A stretch of 64,000 nt of DNA from Luzula sylvatica (taxonomy: Eukaryota > Streptophyta > Magnoliopsida > Poales > Juncaceae), in assembly GCA_946800325.1 (NCBI GenBank), contig OX326957.1:16924591-16988590 (forward strand), read 5' to 3'. Shown one piece after another: positions 32,780-43,900 of the stretch. The position numbers and the translations under genes are program-made. Each line of letters begins with the position of its first letter. Position 1 is the stretch's first letter. The notes beneath the pieces were generated by a model, which made no database searches, was not told the DNA's origin, and saw only the letters and a program-made list of their open reading frames with translations.

Positions 32780-33072
32780 TAAAAAATCAAGTTGTAAAAT
32801 ATTATCATAAATCATTTTTAGTATAATAACATGAAATATATAATTTATTTATGTATTTATTAATTTATATTGAACAAAAAAATTTATAAAAAAAATAATA
32901 AGATTTTTTTTTGTCCGAAAAAAGAAAAATTCGACGTAATGTTAAAATTAACACTACTTGGGGGTTTTTGAAGAATTTAATTTAATTTCTAGGAATTTTT
33001 TAAGTAAGATAAAAATTAGGGGGTTTTCGATAAATTCCAAAAAAAATTAGGGAGTTTTTCAAAAATTCTCCT
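32387..33072. mobile_element. long-TIR MITE-like element containing a (TA)n tract
   Basis: The left end GGGAAATTTTTGAAAACTCC-TAATTTTTTTGG and the right end CCAAAAAAAATTAG-GGAGTTTTTCAAAAATTCTCC form inverted repeats of about 43 bp. Further inverted similarity continues inward (AGGAATTTTTTAAG versus TCTAAAAATT). The centre has a TA microsatellite at 32699-32774. Target duplication not clean (TTTCAT on both sides at best). Confidence 0.5.
32699..32774. repeat. (TA)n microsatellite
   Basis: About 76 bp of TA repeat with one phase break at 32739. Confidence 0.95.
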
Positions 33073-33894
33073 TTCATTTAATTTTATGCAATTTCTCCTC
33101 TTTGGTAAGAATAGTGACTAGTTCTAAATGGAGCATATGTGGCCAAATAATGGTTGTACAATTTTCCTATACGTTTTATCTTTCAAATATATATACCACT
33201 AATATCCGGATACAAATTTATTTCGAATATTATATGAATATGAATATGATTAGGATATTGTCGTATACAAATACGAATGAATTTTGTATATCGGTAATAA
33301 TTATTATACCTCCAATTATATTATTTAGTAAAAAGAATATCCAATAAAAGAATAAAAAAGGTTATTACAAATATTTAATTTTGTCCTAAATATTACCTTA
33401 TAAAATTATATATATTACTGATATATAAAAGAATATTTCAGCCAGCCGTTAGATATTTTAAGTATTTACTTCATCAAAATATTTAGGTATTGTCGATAAA
33501 AACAATAATAAAAAATATACAAACATATATAAAAAAAATGCGATCATACATTCATGAATAGTAATTAGTATTAATAAGAAATCTACTCTTTGTCTAGTCA
33601 TCCGTTAATATGGAATAACTCAATTAAATCAAATTAAAAATGTAAGAAATTTAATTGATCAAATTAAAATATTAGAAATTTCATTAAATTTTTAATGAAA
33701 GGTAAGGGACCAAAAATAATTTTTTCCTATTAATAACCGGAATTTATATGTGTATTTGCATTTTGATACGAATAGTATTTATATCCCACAAATCATCGCT
33801 TACTATATCCATACCAGTATTGAAAGTGTGTTCAGATACGCATGTTTTTATTAGAGTACAAATACGAATACAGTTTGTTCAGATTATATATATC
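33073..33894. other. AT-rich spacer
   Basis: No gene recognised. Confidence 0.3.
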
Positions 33895-34098
33895 CCGTTT
33901 AAGTTTAACCCGTAGTTTATTATCAAAAAAAAAAAAAAAAAAAAAAAAAGTTAACCTGTAGTTTACTATAAAAAAAAAGTTTAACCTGCAGTTTATTATC
34001 AAAGAAAAGAAAAAAGGTTAACCCATAGTTTATTATAAAATAATTTAACCTGTAGTTTATTATCAAAAAAATAAAAAGTTCAACCCGTAGTAGTGAAA
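33895..34098. repeat. short tandem repeat GTTTAACCYGTAGTTTATTATC-A(n)
   Basis: Five to six units of about 32-60 bp, each AACC(C/T)GTAGTTTA(T/C)TATC/A followed by an A-tract of variable length (25 A's at about 33926-33949). Looks like repeated expansion of an oligo(dA)-tailed unit. Confidence 0.75.
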
Positions 34099-34397
34099 CA
34101 AACCTCAACAAAAACCAATCTGATCTGTATCTGAAGCTCACCTGACAGATTTTTATTGGATGTATGAGTTGGTTAATGGATGGGCTTTGTCGAAATTAAA
34201 TTTTGGGCTTGGTCAGGCATTAAATTTTATGGTCTTTAAGATTATTCAAAATTTATAAGTTTATCTAAATTAAAATAAGTAGGAACTAATACTAATAAAT
34301 TAGGGAAGTACTAAGTTGACTTTTTTTGAAATTGTCTTTAAAACATTATTCTGTCAATTCAGTTAATTCAGTTCAATAGCAAGTAAATTCAGCTAAA

Positions 34398-35550
34398 ATG
34401 ACTTGTCTCCTTCCTCTCTTGATCTCATCCCTTTTCCTACTTCCTAAAATCCCCCATGCTCGCGCATCATTCGGTTCTTGCTCATTATCTAACTACACCG
34501 ACGAAAGTCCTTTCCAGTCCAATCTCAACCAGCTCCTCTCGATTCTCCCTCGAAATGCCGCAGAAAACGCAGGTTTCAACAACGCCTCTTTCGGTACCGG
34601 CAAAACTCGAGTCTATGGACTCGCCATTTGTTTCGCAGATGTCAATGCGACTGCGTGCAACGACTGCTTGACTAAAGCCCCCTCTGGTATTATAAATAAT
34701 AATTTTTCACATCATATCATTTTGCTACGTAACTATTCAATCGAAAATGTGTATTTGATCAGGTATAATCAAAACATGTCCTATCAGCACGGCGGCAGAT
34801 ATTATGTACGACTCGTGCGCTCTTCGCTACTCGGATCATGATTTCTCTCATGCCGAGCTTATAACCATGCTTGCTTGCGTCCCGCACGATACGAATATTA
34901 CGCCGGATAAATTAACCGACCCGAAAAAGTTCAAAATTATATTACAATAATTAATGCATGACCTAGCGGTTAAAGCGTCGGTGTCATCTCTAAAACTGGC
35001 TACTGGTGTGGTCGAATATATGTCGACACAGACTATATACGGGCTTGTTCAATGTGCGAGAGATTTGGAGCCAGATCAATGTGAGAAGTGCATTAACGAA
35101 GCATTCGCGTTTTTAGGAAATTGTAGTGACGAGATGGTTCGAGGTGCCGGTGTCACGACGCCAAATTGTTATTTGAGATATGAATTTCATCCTTTTTATG
35201 TGATATCTGAAGCTAAGGCTCCATGGAAAAGTAATGGAGGTGGAGGTAAGTGTTAATTTTGATAGAAGCAGAATTGAAGTTGACTTGATCAAAATGGCCT
35301 TCCTTGTTCGGCAATAAATTGAGTTTACTTTCCAATTGGCCATGCGATTGGATTGGATCGGATATTGTGATTTTTTATGCAAAGGTTTTTCCATTGTTTC
35401 TTTTAGGAGGGGAATTATAATTTTTTTTGCAAGTACTATTTTTCTTTGATGTATCATTTATCCTCTTCATTGTTTTTTATGTTTTTTGCAGGTAAGAAGG
35501 GCATGTTACATAAGATATTTATCATCATGTTTATTAAATGTGTAAATTAG
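34398..35550 (+). pseudogene. truncated cysteine-rich receptor-like (DUF26) gene without kinase
   Basis: Proposed exons 34398-34686, 34763-35245 and 35492-35550. Residues 1-23 are a signal peptide. DUF26 domain 1 has CX8CX2C (CFADVNATACNDC) and domain 2 has CARDLEPDQCEKC, as in extracellular parts of CRK receptor kinases (Gnk2-like lectin fold). A 76-bp segment (GT at 34687, AG at 34761-34762) interrupts domain 1, and removing it restores the frame through IIKTCPISTAAD and MYDSCALRYS. An in-frame TAA at 34948-34950 then lies between the two DUF26 domains. Exon 2 ends at a perfect GTAAGT donor; the next exon starts GKKGMLHKIFIIMFIKCVN, the beginning of a membrane segment, and stops. No kinase is found downstream. 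Either a pseudogene or a short secreted one-domain form. Confidence 0.75.
34687..34762 (+). other. 76-bp intron or insertion inside DUF26 domain 1
   Basis: GTATTATAAAT...TTGATCAG, AT-rich, precisely removable to give an intact domain. CRK genes normally have no intron inside DUF26, so this is a recent intron gain or an insertion with splice-like ends. Confidence 0.55.
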
Positions 35551-36833
35551 GATATAGAATACATGCTGTGGTGAAATCTGGCAACAAATAACATTTTCAA
35601 TAATTAAGATAAAAAGCGTATGTGATATGATATTATGAAATCCAAGGACAAATAACATTTTCGGTAATTATGATATAGACATATGTGGTAGAATTTTGAG
35701 ACAAGTATCATTTCCCAATTTGAAGAGCGACGCCCAATTTGAAGAGTGATGTGGAGGCAACATGCCGGAGTGCTTCCATCTCCTTGCTTGGTTTGGAGGT
35801 AGATGAGAGGAAGAAAGGGAAGAAAAATGAATACCTCAAGTAATGTGACAAATGGAACGATGAAAAAATAGGTGTACAAAAAAATTAATTATTCTCAAAT
35901 ACATTATATTTTGAATTTTGTTTATATTCATAATATATTGTATTTTGAAAATTTATGTTATCATAATTTTAAAAATTTATTTGTTATTTGAATTCGACTT
36001 CTATATGATATCAACATGACTCGAACCCATAATCTATGGATTTTGTGCCAAATCAGCTTAACCATCAATCTATGGGCCCATTAGGAGAATAAGATAATTT
36101 TTTTTATTTTCGAGAATTTTATTTTCTTTCCTTCAATTACTCCCAAACTGAGCAAAACCAAAATGGAGGCAAAAAAAAAATCAACTTATAAAAAAAAGAG
36201 CGGATTCCATGTGCATATTCTCTGTGTGTAAATTATAGTAACCTGCAATGAATATGGTTCACGGAGTTTATGGGTGAGAATTAATTTTGGTGCACATGAA
36301 ATAGGTTTAAACAAAAATAAAATCGAACCGGTGAATATTAAAGAAAAAATATTTTGAGTTATAAGGGTTTTTATGCAAAATGGCAGAAACGGTAAAAACA
36401 CATGAATTTTGGGTATATTTGTAAATGTGTGAAATATTTCTCAGGATGTATAGGAGAAAGTGGTTAGCTTAGAGATGATATATTTTTAGAGAAAGAAATT
36501 ATAGGAATTATGAGATATTTTTAGGTAAAAATGCAAATAGCAAAGATTTATGGATATGTATCTAAAGTTCAAGAGGAAAACGGGTTACCGAATCTTGATC
36601 AATTCGATGAGCTCTAATAGAGTAACATTTCACTGAGTTTCTCAGTGTTTGTATGGGTCGGAGATAGCTTAAAGAACAGGTTTTTGAGCATTTCTTGGAA
36701 GCCCGGTACAAGAGCTGGTATCGGTACGAAATGACTGACCTGGTCGATAAATGCAGAAGAGACAATATTCCTTGAATTCTTGAACTAAAAAAAGAGAGAC
36801 AAATCGAAAAATTTACTTTGACGCTTGCCTTAA
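35551..36833. other. spacer with a SINE-like fragment
   Basis: No coding gene recognised. At 35595-35665 a short direct repeat (CAAATAACATTTTC-(A/G)-ATAATTA-type) occurs twice. On the minus strand at about 36080-35998, TTGATGGTTAAGCTGATTTGG followed by ATGGGTTCGAGTCATGTTGA looks like A and B boxes of a tRNA-derived SINE. 36562-36849 is the leader of the LTR element to its right. Confidence 0.35.
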
Positions 36834-36846
36834 GCTCTCGATACCA
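36834..36846 (-). promoter_or_regulatory. primer-binding site of reverse-oriented LTR element
   Basis: On the minus strand TGGTATCGAGAGC, close to the usual TGGTATCAGAGC complementary to initiator-Met tRNA. Confidence 0.7.
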
Positions 36847-37204
36847 CAATAAAAATATTTTTTATTGATTTAAATGATAAATTATTACATGGTTAACACC
36901 TCTATTTATACTAATAATTCTAACGGCGATACTAACCACTGGTTGCACAATAATCTCCACATTTGGCATATTACATAATTTACAGCAAGTTCTGTTCATG
37001 GCTGATCCTTATCATACTAACATAATAATATATCCCACCCTTACCCGCAAACTATACTCACATAACACTTGGGCTGCATTGTTCGTTCCATTCACATAAG
37101 ATCTGTGGGACCCACATGTCAGTGATTATGTGAAGAATTCTGCTAACGGACTTCAATTCTTTTCCATTCACATACATCACCGTCTTCGCATGTTCCCCTA
37201 ACAA
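36847..37204 (-). mobile_element. single LTR with leader, minus orientation
   Basis: Minus strand starts TGTTAGGGGAACATGCG, contains TATAAATAGAGG (about 36900) and AATAAAA, and ends next to the primer-binding site. The second LTR and the gag-pol part are not seen, so the element is truncated to its 5' LTR and roughly 280 bp of leader. The exact 3' edge of the LTR is uncertain because it does not end in CA. Confidence 0.6.
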
Positions 37205-37261
37205 ATTAAAATATATATATAATTAAAAAATCACATAATTACGTTTTAAGTTCAAAATTCA

Positions 37262-38105
37262 AATTTTGGGTGGCATGCTAAGGAGCTTTGAAGGACTTGT
37301 GAGTGAGCTATTCCTACAAGGAACATGAGAATTCTTTCAATCTGTCTCTGGTCGCTTCGGACTTCTCGACTCTTTCGCTCCCCGCCAAGTCACTCAAATG
37401 CAAACAACCTCGCGTCTTCTCGCCAGTTTTCACGTCCGCACCTCTCACATGAACCGTCAAAATACTGCAAAATATGAGAATAAATAGTATATTCATTTGT
37501 AAAAATGGAATATTGGAATATATACATGTGGGGCCGACTGCTTCGTTCGTTTAAAGCAGTGGATCCAACGGCTCGATTTGTTTGACCCATCTGCATCAAG
37601 TCGAGCACGTTAGTTGTTGACTTGACCGCTTGTATACTCGCGTCAGGTACTACTAAACCGTTCGGTTCAGAAATACTCCATATCCCAAACATTTTTATTT
37701 AATTAAGGGAAAAATATATGAAGAACAAATTGAAGTTTATTTATTTATTTATTAAGGAGTGTAATTAATGAAAGAAAGGATATATTTTTTTAGTGGCTTC
37801 GTTGGAGAGAAAATCACGAACTTGTTCGTTTTATATTTCTACAATTTGAACTCCTACTCCGTATATGAAACCGTTTCGCCTACTTAATGAAATGTTGAAT
37901 AAATCGCTCAATGCTCTGTAATTCACTCCCCAATCCTCCTTTGCTGACGCCCCATGCCCAATATGAAAATTATTAAAAAAAAAAAAAAAAAATTAGTTTT
38001 GATTTTTTGATTTTTGATTTTTATAAATAAATATAATTTAAAATAATATAAGTTACCATTGCGTATGTTTTGCCATAACCGGTCGGACTTTATGCAAATA
38101 TGCAA
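37262..38105 (-). pseudogene. KIN-14-type kinesin motor-domain pseudogene
   Basis: Minus-strand pieces in the correct order: P-loop exon (TGYGKTYAM then donor GTAACT, ending 38057); exon about 37962-37788 (KEDWGVNYRALSDLFNIS, then GVGVQIVEI, TAA at 37831-37833, NEQVRDFLS); exon 37692-37526 (NGLVVPDASIQAVKSTTNVL, GSTALNERSSRPH); 61-bp intron; exon 37464-37314 (LTVHVRGADVKTG, LHLSDLAGSERVEKSEATRD). These are the switch I (NERSSRSH-type) and switch II (DLAGSE) boxes of the kinesin ATPase. After that about 50 codons are deleted, and sequence resembling the V-P-Y-R-N-S-K-L-T box resumes in another frame at about 37290. Frameshift before the P-loop, one nonsense codon and the deletion make it dead. 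Neck, tail and calponin-homology parts are absent. Confidence 0.8.
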
Positions 38106-38289
38106 ACTTTAAATCCATCTAGTACATAATTTAATTAAAATAACTAAACAAAAAGTTATATTAATATTATGTTAAAATGATATTTGTTGTTGGTATTTAA
38201 TAATATTATTATTAGTTATATGAAGTTTGTTGTTAGTTAAAAATTAATACTATGTGTTATATTTAATAATATAATTTTTAGATATATTA

Positions 38290-38412
<123 letters not shown>

Positions 38413-38509
38413 ACAAAAGAGTATATTGGTACCGAAAATGATATAGTAATAATAATATATTGGCACTGAAACAAATTTGTTGGCACATTGGCATTGAAAA
38501 TATACCCAT

Positions 38510-39095
38510 ATGGTACATGCGCATAAAATATTTTATTTTCGTAATAAATATTTCATCACTTTCATCGATGATTATTCAAGAATATGTTGGATTTATTTCA
38601 TGAAACAAAAATCCGATGCATTCTCAATCTTTAAAAAATTCCAAAAATTGGTTAAGCGACAAAGTGGCCGATTAATTAAAAAATTGAGAAGTGATCGAGG
38701 TGGTGAATATAACTTCAACGAGTTTAATAAATAGTGTTGACGAGAGAAAAAATAGAACCATAGTTGAAATGGGAAAATCAATGTTGGTTGAAAAAGATGT
38801 CCCGAAAAGTTTTTGGGCCGAAGCGGCGTACACGGCGGTTTATTTATTAAACCGGTGTCCGACCAAAGCGGTTAAAGACAAAAAACCGTTTGAGGTATTG
38901 TCCGGTGGTAGAAAATCATCGGTAAATCACTTGCGAATTTTCGGTTCGATTTGCTACGCACATGTCCCGAAAGAAATGCGACATAAATTTGAAGAGAAAG
39001 GTGAAAAATGTGTTTTTATGGTTATAGCTCTCATTCGAAGGGCTATATACTTTGAAGTTTCAAAAGAGAAAAAATTATTACAAATCGCGATGTGA
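38510..39095 (+). pseudogene. copia integrase remnant
   Basis: Frame 38510-38734 contains FITFIDDYSR (first Asp) and LRSDRGGEYN (second Asp), then stops. Frame 38735-39095 resumes with DERKNRTIVEM, SFWAEAAYTAVYLLNRCPT and the HLRIFGSICYAHVP box. The stretch between the second Asp and the Glu box is shortened, so DD35E spacing is destroyed, and there is a frame change. Further frameshift near 39090 into the RT frame. Confidence 0.85.
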
Positions 39096-40893
39096 TTTTT
39101 AATGAAAAAGATAAATGGGATTGGAAAGGAAAATGTTGCGAAAGTGTACCGATATTGGTGCAAGAAAAAGAAACCGAACCGCAAGTAGATGAAGATGAAA
39201 TACAAAATGAATTTGAAGAAGAATATGAAACGACAAATTCTCCATCCATGAATATGGAGCCGAGTTCCTCAAGACCGAGCTCAACACCGGTAAAAATGAG
39301 AAGGTTAAGTGATATTTATTTGCGATGTAATTTTTGTGTTGTTGAACCGGAGAATTACGAGCATGCGGTTAAACAGGAAGTGTGGAGAAAAACGATGAAT
39401 GAAAAAATAATTATGATTGAGAAAAATCAAACTTGGGAGTTAGTTGAAAAATCGAAAGAGAAAAATTTAATCTGTTTAAAATGGATTTATAAAACGAAAA
39501 CAAATCCAGATGGGTTGTTTCTAAAATACAAGGCAAGATTAGTTGCAAAAGGATACTCGCAAAAACCCGGTACCGACTATAAAGAAACGTTTGCTCCCTT
39601 GGCAAGACATGAAACTATTCGAACGTTGATTTATATGGCAGCTCACAAAGGTTGGAAACTATACCAACTCGATGTAAAATCCGTTTTCTTGAATGGCGAA
39701 TTAAAAGAAGAAGTGTACGTTAAACAACCGCAAGGGTTTGTGGTTGAAGAAAGTGAAGAGAAAGTGTACAAATTGAAGAAGGTGTTATATGGATTGAAAC
39801 AAGCGCCTCGTGCATGGTATAGCCAAATCGATGGCTATTTATCCGAAAAGGGATTTCAAAGAAGTCCGAGCGAGCCAACCCTCTACATCAAGCAAGATAA
39901 AATCAGTATGCTAATTATTTCACTCTATGTTGACGATTTAATAGTTACCGGTAATAATGAAAAAATGGTAAAAGAATTTAAAAATGAGATGTTTAAAAAA
40001 TATGAGATGAATGATTTGGGATTATTAAATTATTTTTTGGGCATAGAAATTGAACAAACAAATGATGTAATTTTTATTTCTCAAGAGAAATATGCCCAAA
40101 ATCTTCTCTCAAAATTCAAGAAGGAAAATTGTAATCCGGTAACGACACCGATTTTGGTAAAGAAAAAATTAGTAAAAGAAGATGGTAGTGGTGACGCTGA
40201 TGATTCAATTTATAGGAGCTTAATTGGAAGTTTGTTGTATCTTGCTACTACAAGACCCGATATCATGTATGTTACGGGTTTGTTATCTCGGTATATGAGC
40301 AAGCCGAGTAAAACTCACTTGGGTGTGGTGAAAAGAGTGTTGAGGTACATACAAGGCACCAAAAATTATGGGCTTATGTATGAAAAAAATGAAAAGGAGA
40401 AAATTGAATTATTTGGATTTTGCGATAGTATTGGGCCGGGAGTGCCGATGATATGAGAAGTACCTCGGGTTTCGTGTTTACCCTTGGTTCGGGTATATTT
40501 TCATGGGCCTCAAAAAAACAAGAAAGAGTTGCGCTTTCCACCGCGGAAGCCGAATATGTGTCGGCAAATGAAACCGTGAAACAAATAGAATGGTTGAGAA
40601 AAATATTAGTAGATATGGGGAAGAAACAAGAAAATGCCACGATTCTATTTTGCGATAATAAATCCGCGATAGCGATGTTTAAGATTTCCGTCTTCCATTG
40701 CCGAACGAAGCATATCAAGCTCAAGCATCACTTTATTCGAGAAGTGGTTGGAGATGATGAAGTTCTTATCGAGTACGTGAAAACCGAAAACCAATTGGCG
40801 GATGTTTTCCCCAAAGCACTTTCAAGTGAGAAGTTCATTCGCTTTCGAGAATTGATGGGCATGACGAGCAAAAACATTAAGGGGGAGTGTTAA
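39092..40893 (+). pseudogene. copia reverse transcriptase and RNase H, one frameshift
   Basis: Frame 39092-40456 holds [26 protein letters not shown], the RT core with [11 protein letters not shown] (catalytic YVDD) and the start of RNase H, ending at a frameshift near 40430-40455. Frame 40453-40893 carries the rest of RNase H (STAEAEYVSANE, CDNKSAIAM, KHIKLKHHFIRE, then LADVF). RT itself is open, so decay is moderate. Confidence 0.9.
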
Positions 40894-40940
40894 ATTTAAT
40901 GTTTTTGTAATATTATTTATTTTAGTTTATTACGCCCAAA

Positions 40941-43900
40941 ATGCAAAACAGAAGTCTAACATCAATTTTGAAATATTAAACCTAATCATATACTTAATAA
41001 ATGTTAGACTTCTGAATTGAGAAATTTTTCACTTCAATTTTAAATTTTTTTTGAAAATGTCATAATTGAATTTTTTTTTGAAGCTGTTAGACTTTTGTTT
41101 TTGCATTTTTAAGAAATTTTAGATATAAATTGAAATTTGTGTATGTTAGTCTTCAATTACACAGTATTTTGAGTACGGCATGAAAATAGAGTATTTTGCT
41201 TGTGTAACACTTCAATTTTAAAATTTTTGAAAAAAAAAAAAAAATCTTAATTGAAATTTTTGAAGGTGTTAAGACTTTGGTTTTTGCAATTTTAAGAAAC
41301 TTTTGAAAATATTGAAAATTGTGAGTGTTAGTCTTCAATTACGGAGTATTTTGAGTACGACATGAACATTGAGTATTTTTCATTTGTTATAGTTCAATTT
41401 TGACATTTTTTTAAATTGTCATAATTGAAATTTTTTAAGGTGTTAGACTTCAGGTTTCGCATTTTTAAGAAATTTTTGAAAAAAATGAAATTTGTGTGTT
41501 AGTCTTCAATTACGGAGTATTTTGAGTATAACATGAAAATTGAGTATTTTGTTTGTGTTCGACTTCAATTTTAACATTTTTTTGAAAATGTCATAATTGA
41601 ATTTTTTTGAGTGTGCTAGACTTCAGTTTTTTGCATTTCTAAGAAACTTTTGAAAAAATTGAAATTTGTGTGTGTTAGTCTTCAATTACGGAGTACTTTG
41701 AGTATGACATGAAAATTGAGTATTTTGCTTGTGTAACACTTCAATTTCAACATTTTCGAAAAAATTAAAATTTGTATGTATTCACTTACGGAGTATTTTG
41801 AGTACGGCATGAAAATTAAGTATTTTTCTTGTGTTACACTTCAATTATAACATATTTTTCAGAAATATCATAATGGAATTTTTTTGAAGGTGTTAAACTT
41901 ATATTTTTGCATTTTGAAGAACTTTTCGAAAAAATTGAAATTTGTTTGTGTTAGTCTTCAATTACGGAGTATTTTGAGTATATCATGAAAATTGAGTATT
42001 TTGCATGTGTACCACTTCAATTTCAACATTTTTTTAAAAAAATATCTTAATTGAATTTTTTGAATGTGCTAGACTTAAGTTTTTGCATTTTTAAGAAACT
42101 TTTGAAAAAATTGAAATTTGTGTGCGTCAGTCTTCAATTACGGAGCATTTTCAGTATGCCATAAAAATTGAGTATTTTGCCTGTGTAACACTTCAATTTA
42201 AACATTTTCAAAAAAATATATTAAAAATTGAATTTTTTGAATTTGCTAGACTTCAGTTTTTGCATTTTCAAGATATTTTCGATAAAAATGGAAATTTGTG
42301 TGTGTTAGTCTTCAAGTGCGGAGTATTTTGTGTACGACATGAAAATTGAGTATTTTGCTTGTGTTACAATTCAATTTTAACATATTTTGAAAAATATCAT
42401 TATTGAATTATTTGAAGATGTTAGACTTCTGTTTATGCATTTTTAGGAAAGTTTTGAAAAAATAGAAATTTGTGTGTGTTAATCTTCAATTACGGAGTAT
42501 TTTGAGTACGGCATGAAAATTAAATATTTTTCTTGTGTTACACTTCAATATAACATAGTTTTTAAAACTATCATAATGGAATTTTTTGAAGGTGTTAGAC
42601 TTATATTTTGGTATTTTTAAGAACTTTTCGAAAAAATTGAAATTTTTGTGTGTTAGTCTTCAATTGCGGAGTATTTTGAGTATGCCATGAAAATTGAGTA
42701 TTTTGCTTGTGTTACACTTCAATTGTAACATATTTTAAAAAAATATATCATAATTGATTTTTTTTAAAGGTGTTAGACTTCTGTTTTTGCATTTTTAAGA
42801 ACTTTTCGAAAAAAATTGAATTTGTGTGTTAGTCTTCAATTACGGAGTTTTTTGAGTATGATATAAAAATTGAGTATTTTGCTTGTGTAACACTTCAATT
42901 TCAACATTTTTAAAAAAATATATTAAAAATTGAATTTTTTGAATGTGCTAGACTTCTATTTTTACATTTTCAAGAAATTTTTGAAAAAATTGAAATTTGT
43001 GTGTTAGTCTTCAATTACGGAGTATTTTGACTACGACATGAAAATTGAGTATTTTACTTGTTTTATACTTCAATTTTAACATTTTATTAAAAAAAATGTC
43101 ATAATTGAATTCTTTGAAGGCATTAGACTTCTGTTTTTGCATTTTAAGAAATTTTTGAAAAAATTTAAATTTGTGTGTCTTTGTCGTCAATTACGGAGTA
43201 TTTTGAGTACGACATGAAAATTGAGTATTTTGCTTATGTTACCCTTCAATTTTTACATATTTTTAAAAAATAACATAATTGAATTTTTTTTAAGGTGTTA
43301 GACTTTTGTTTTTGCATTTTTAAGAAATTTTTGAAAAAATATAAATTTGTGCGTGCTAGTCTTCAATTGAGTATTTGGAGTACGACATCAAAATTGAGTA
43401 TTTGCTTGTATTACACTTCAATTTTAACATATTTTCAAAAAATATCACAATTGAATTTTGTGAAGGTGTTAGACTTAAATTTTTGCATATTTGAGAAATT
43501 TTTGAGTATGACATGAAAATTGAGTATTTTGCTTGTGTAACACTTCAATTTCAACATTTAAAAAAAAATATCTTAATTGAATTTTTTGAATGTGGTACAC
43601 TTCTGTTTTTGCATTTTTAAGAAACTTTTGAAAAAATTAAAATTTGTGTGCGTTAGTCTTTAGTTACGGTGTATTTGAGTATGACATGAAAATTGAGTAT
43701 TTTGCTTCTGTAACACTTCAATTTCAACATTTTTAATAAAATATATTAAAAATTGAATTTTTTAAATGTGCTAGACTTCAGTTTTTGCATTTTCAAGAAA
43801 TTTTTGAAAAAATTGAAATTTGTGTGTGTTAGTCTTCAATTGCGGAGTATTTTGACTACGATATGAAAATTGAGTATTTTGCTTGTTTTACACTTCAATT

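Larger units (their letters stand above)
38485..40940 (+). mobile_element. 5'-truncated Ty1/copia element
   Basis: Lacks 5' LTR, gag and protease; starts within the integrase and runs through RT and RNase H to a polypurine tract (AAGGGGGAG, about 40879-40887) and the first ~50 bp of the 3' LTR (TGTTAAATTTAATG from 40888). There the sequence passes into the satellite array. Different copia lineage from the element at 225-6249 (protein sequence and RT box differ). Confidence 0.85.
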
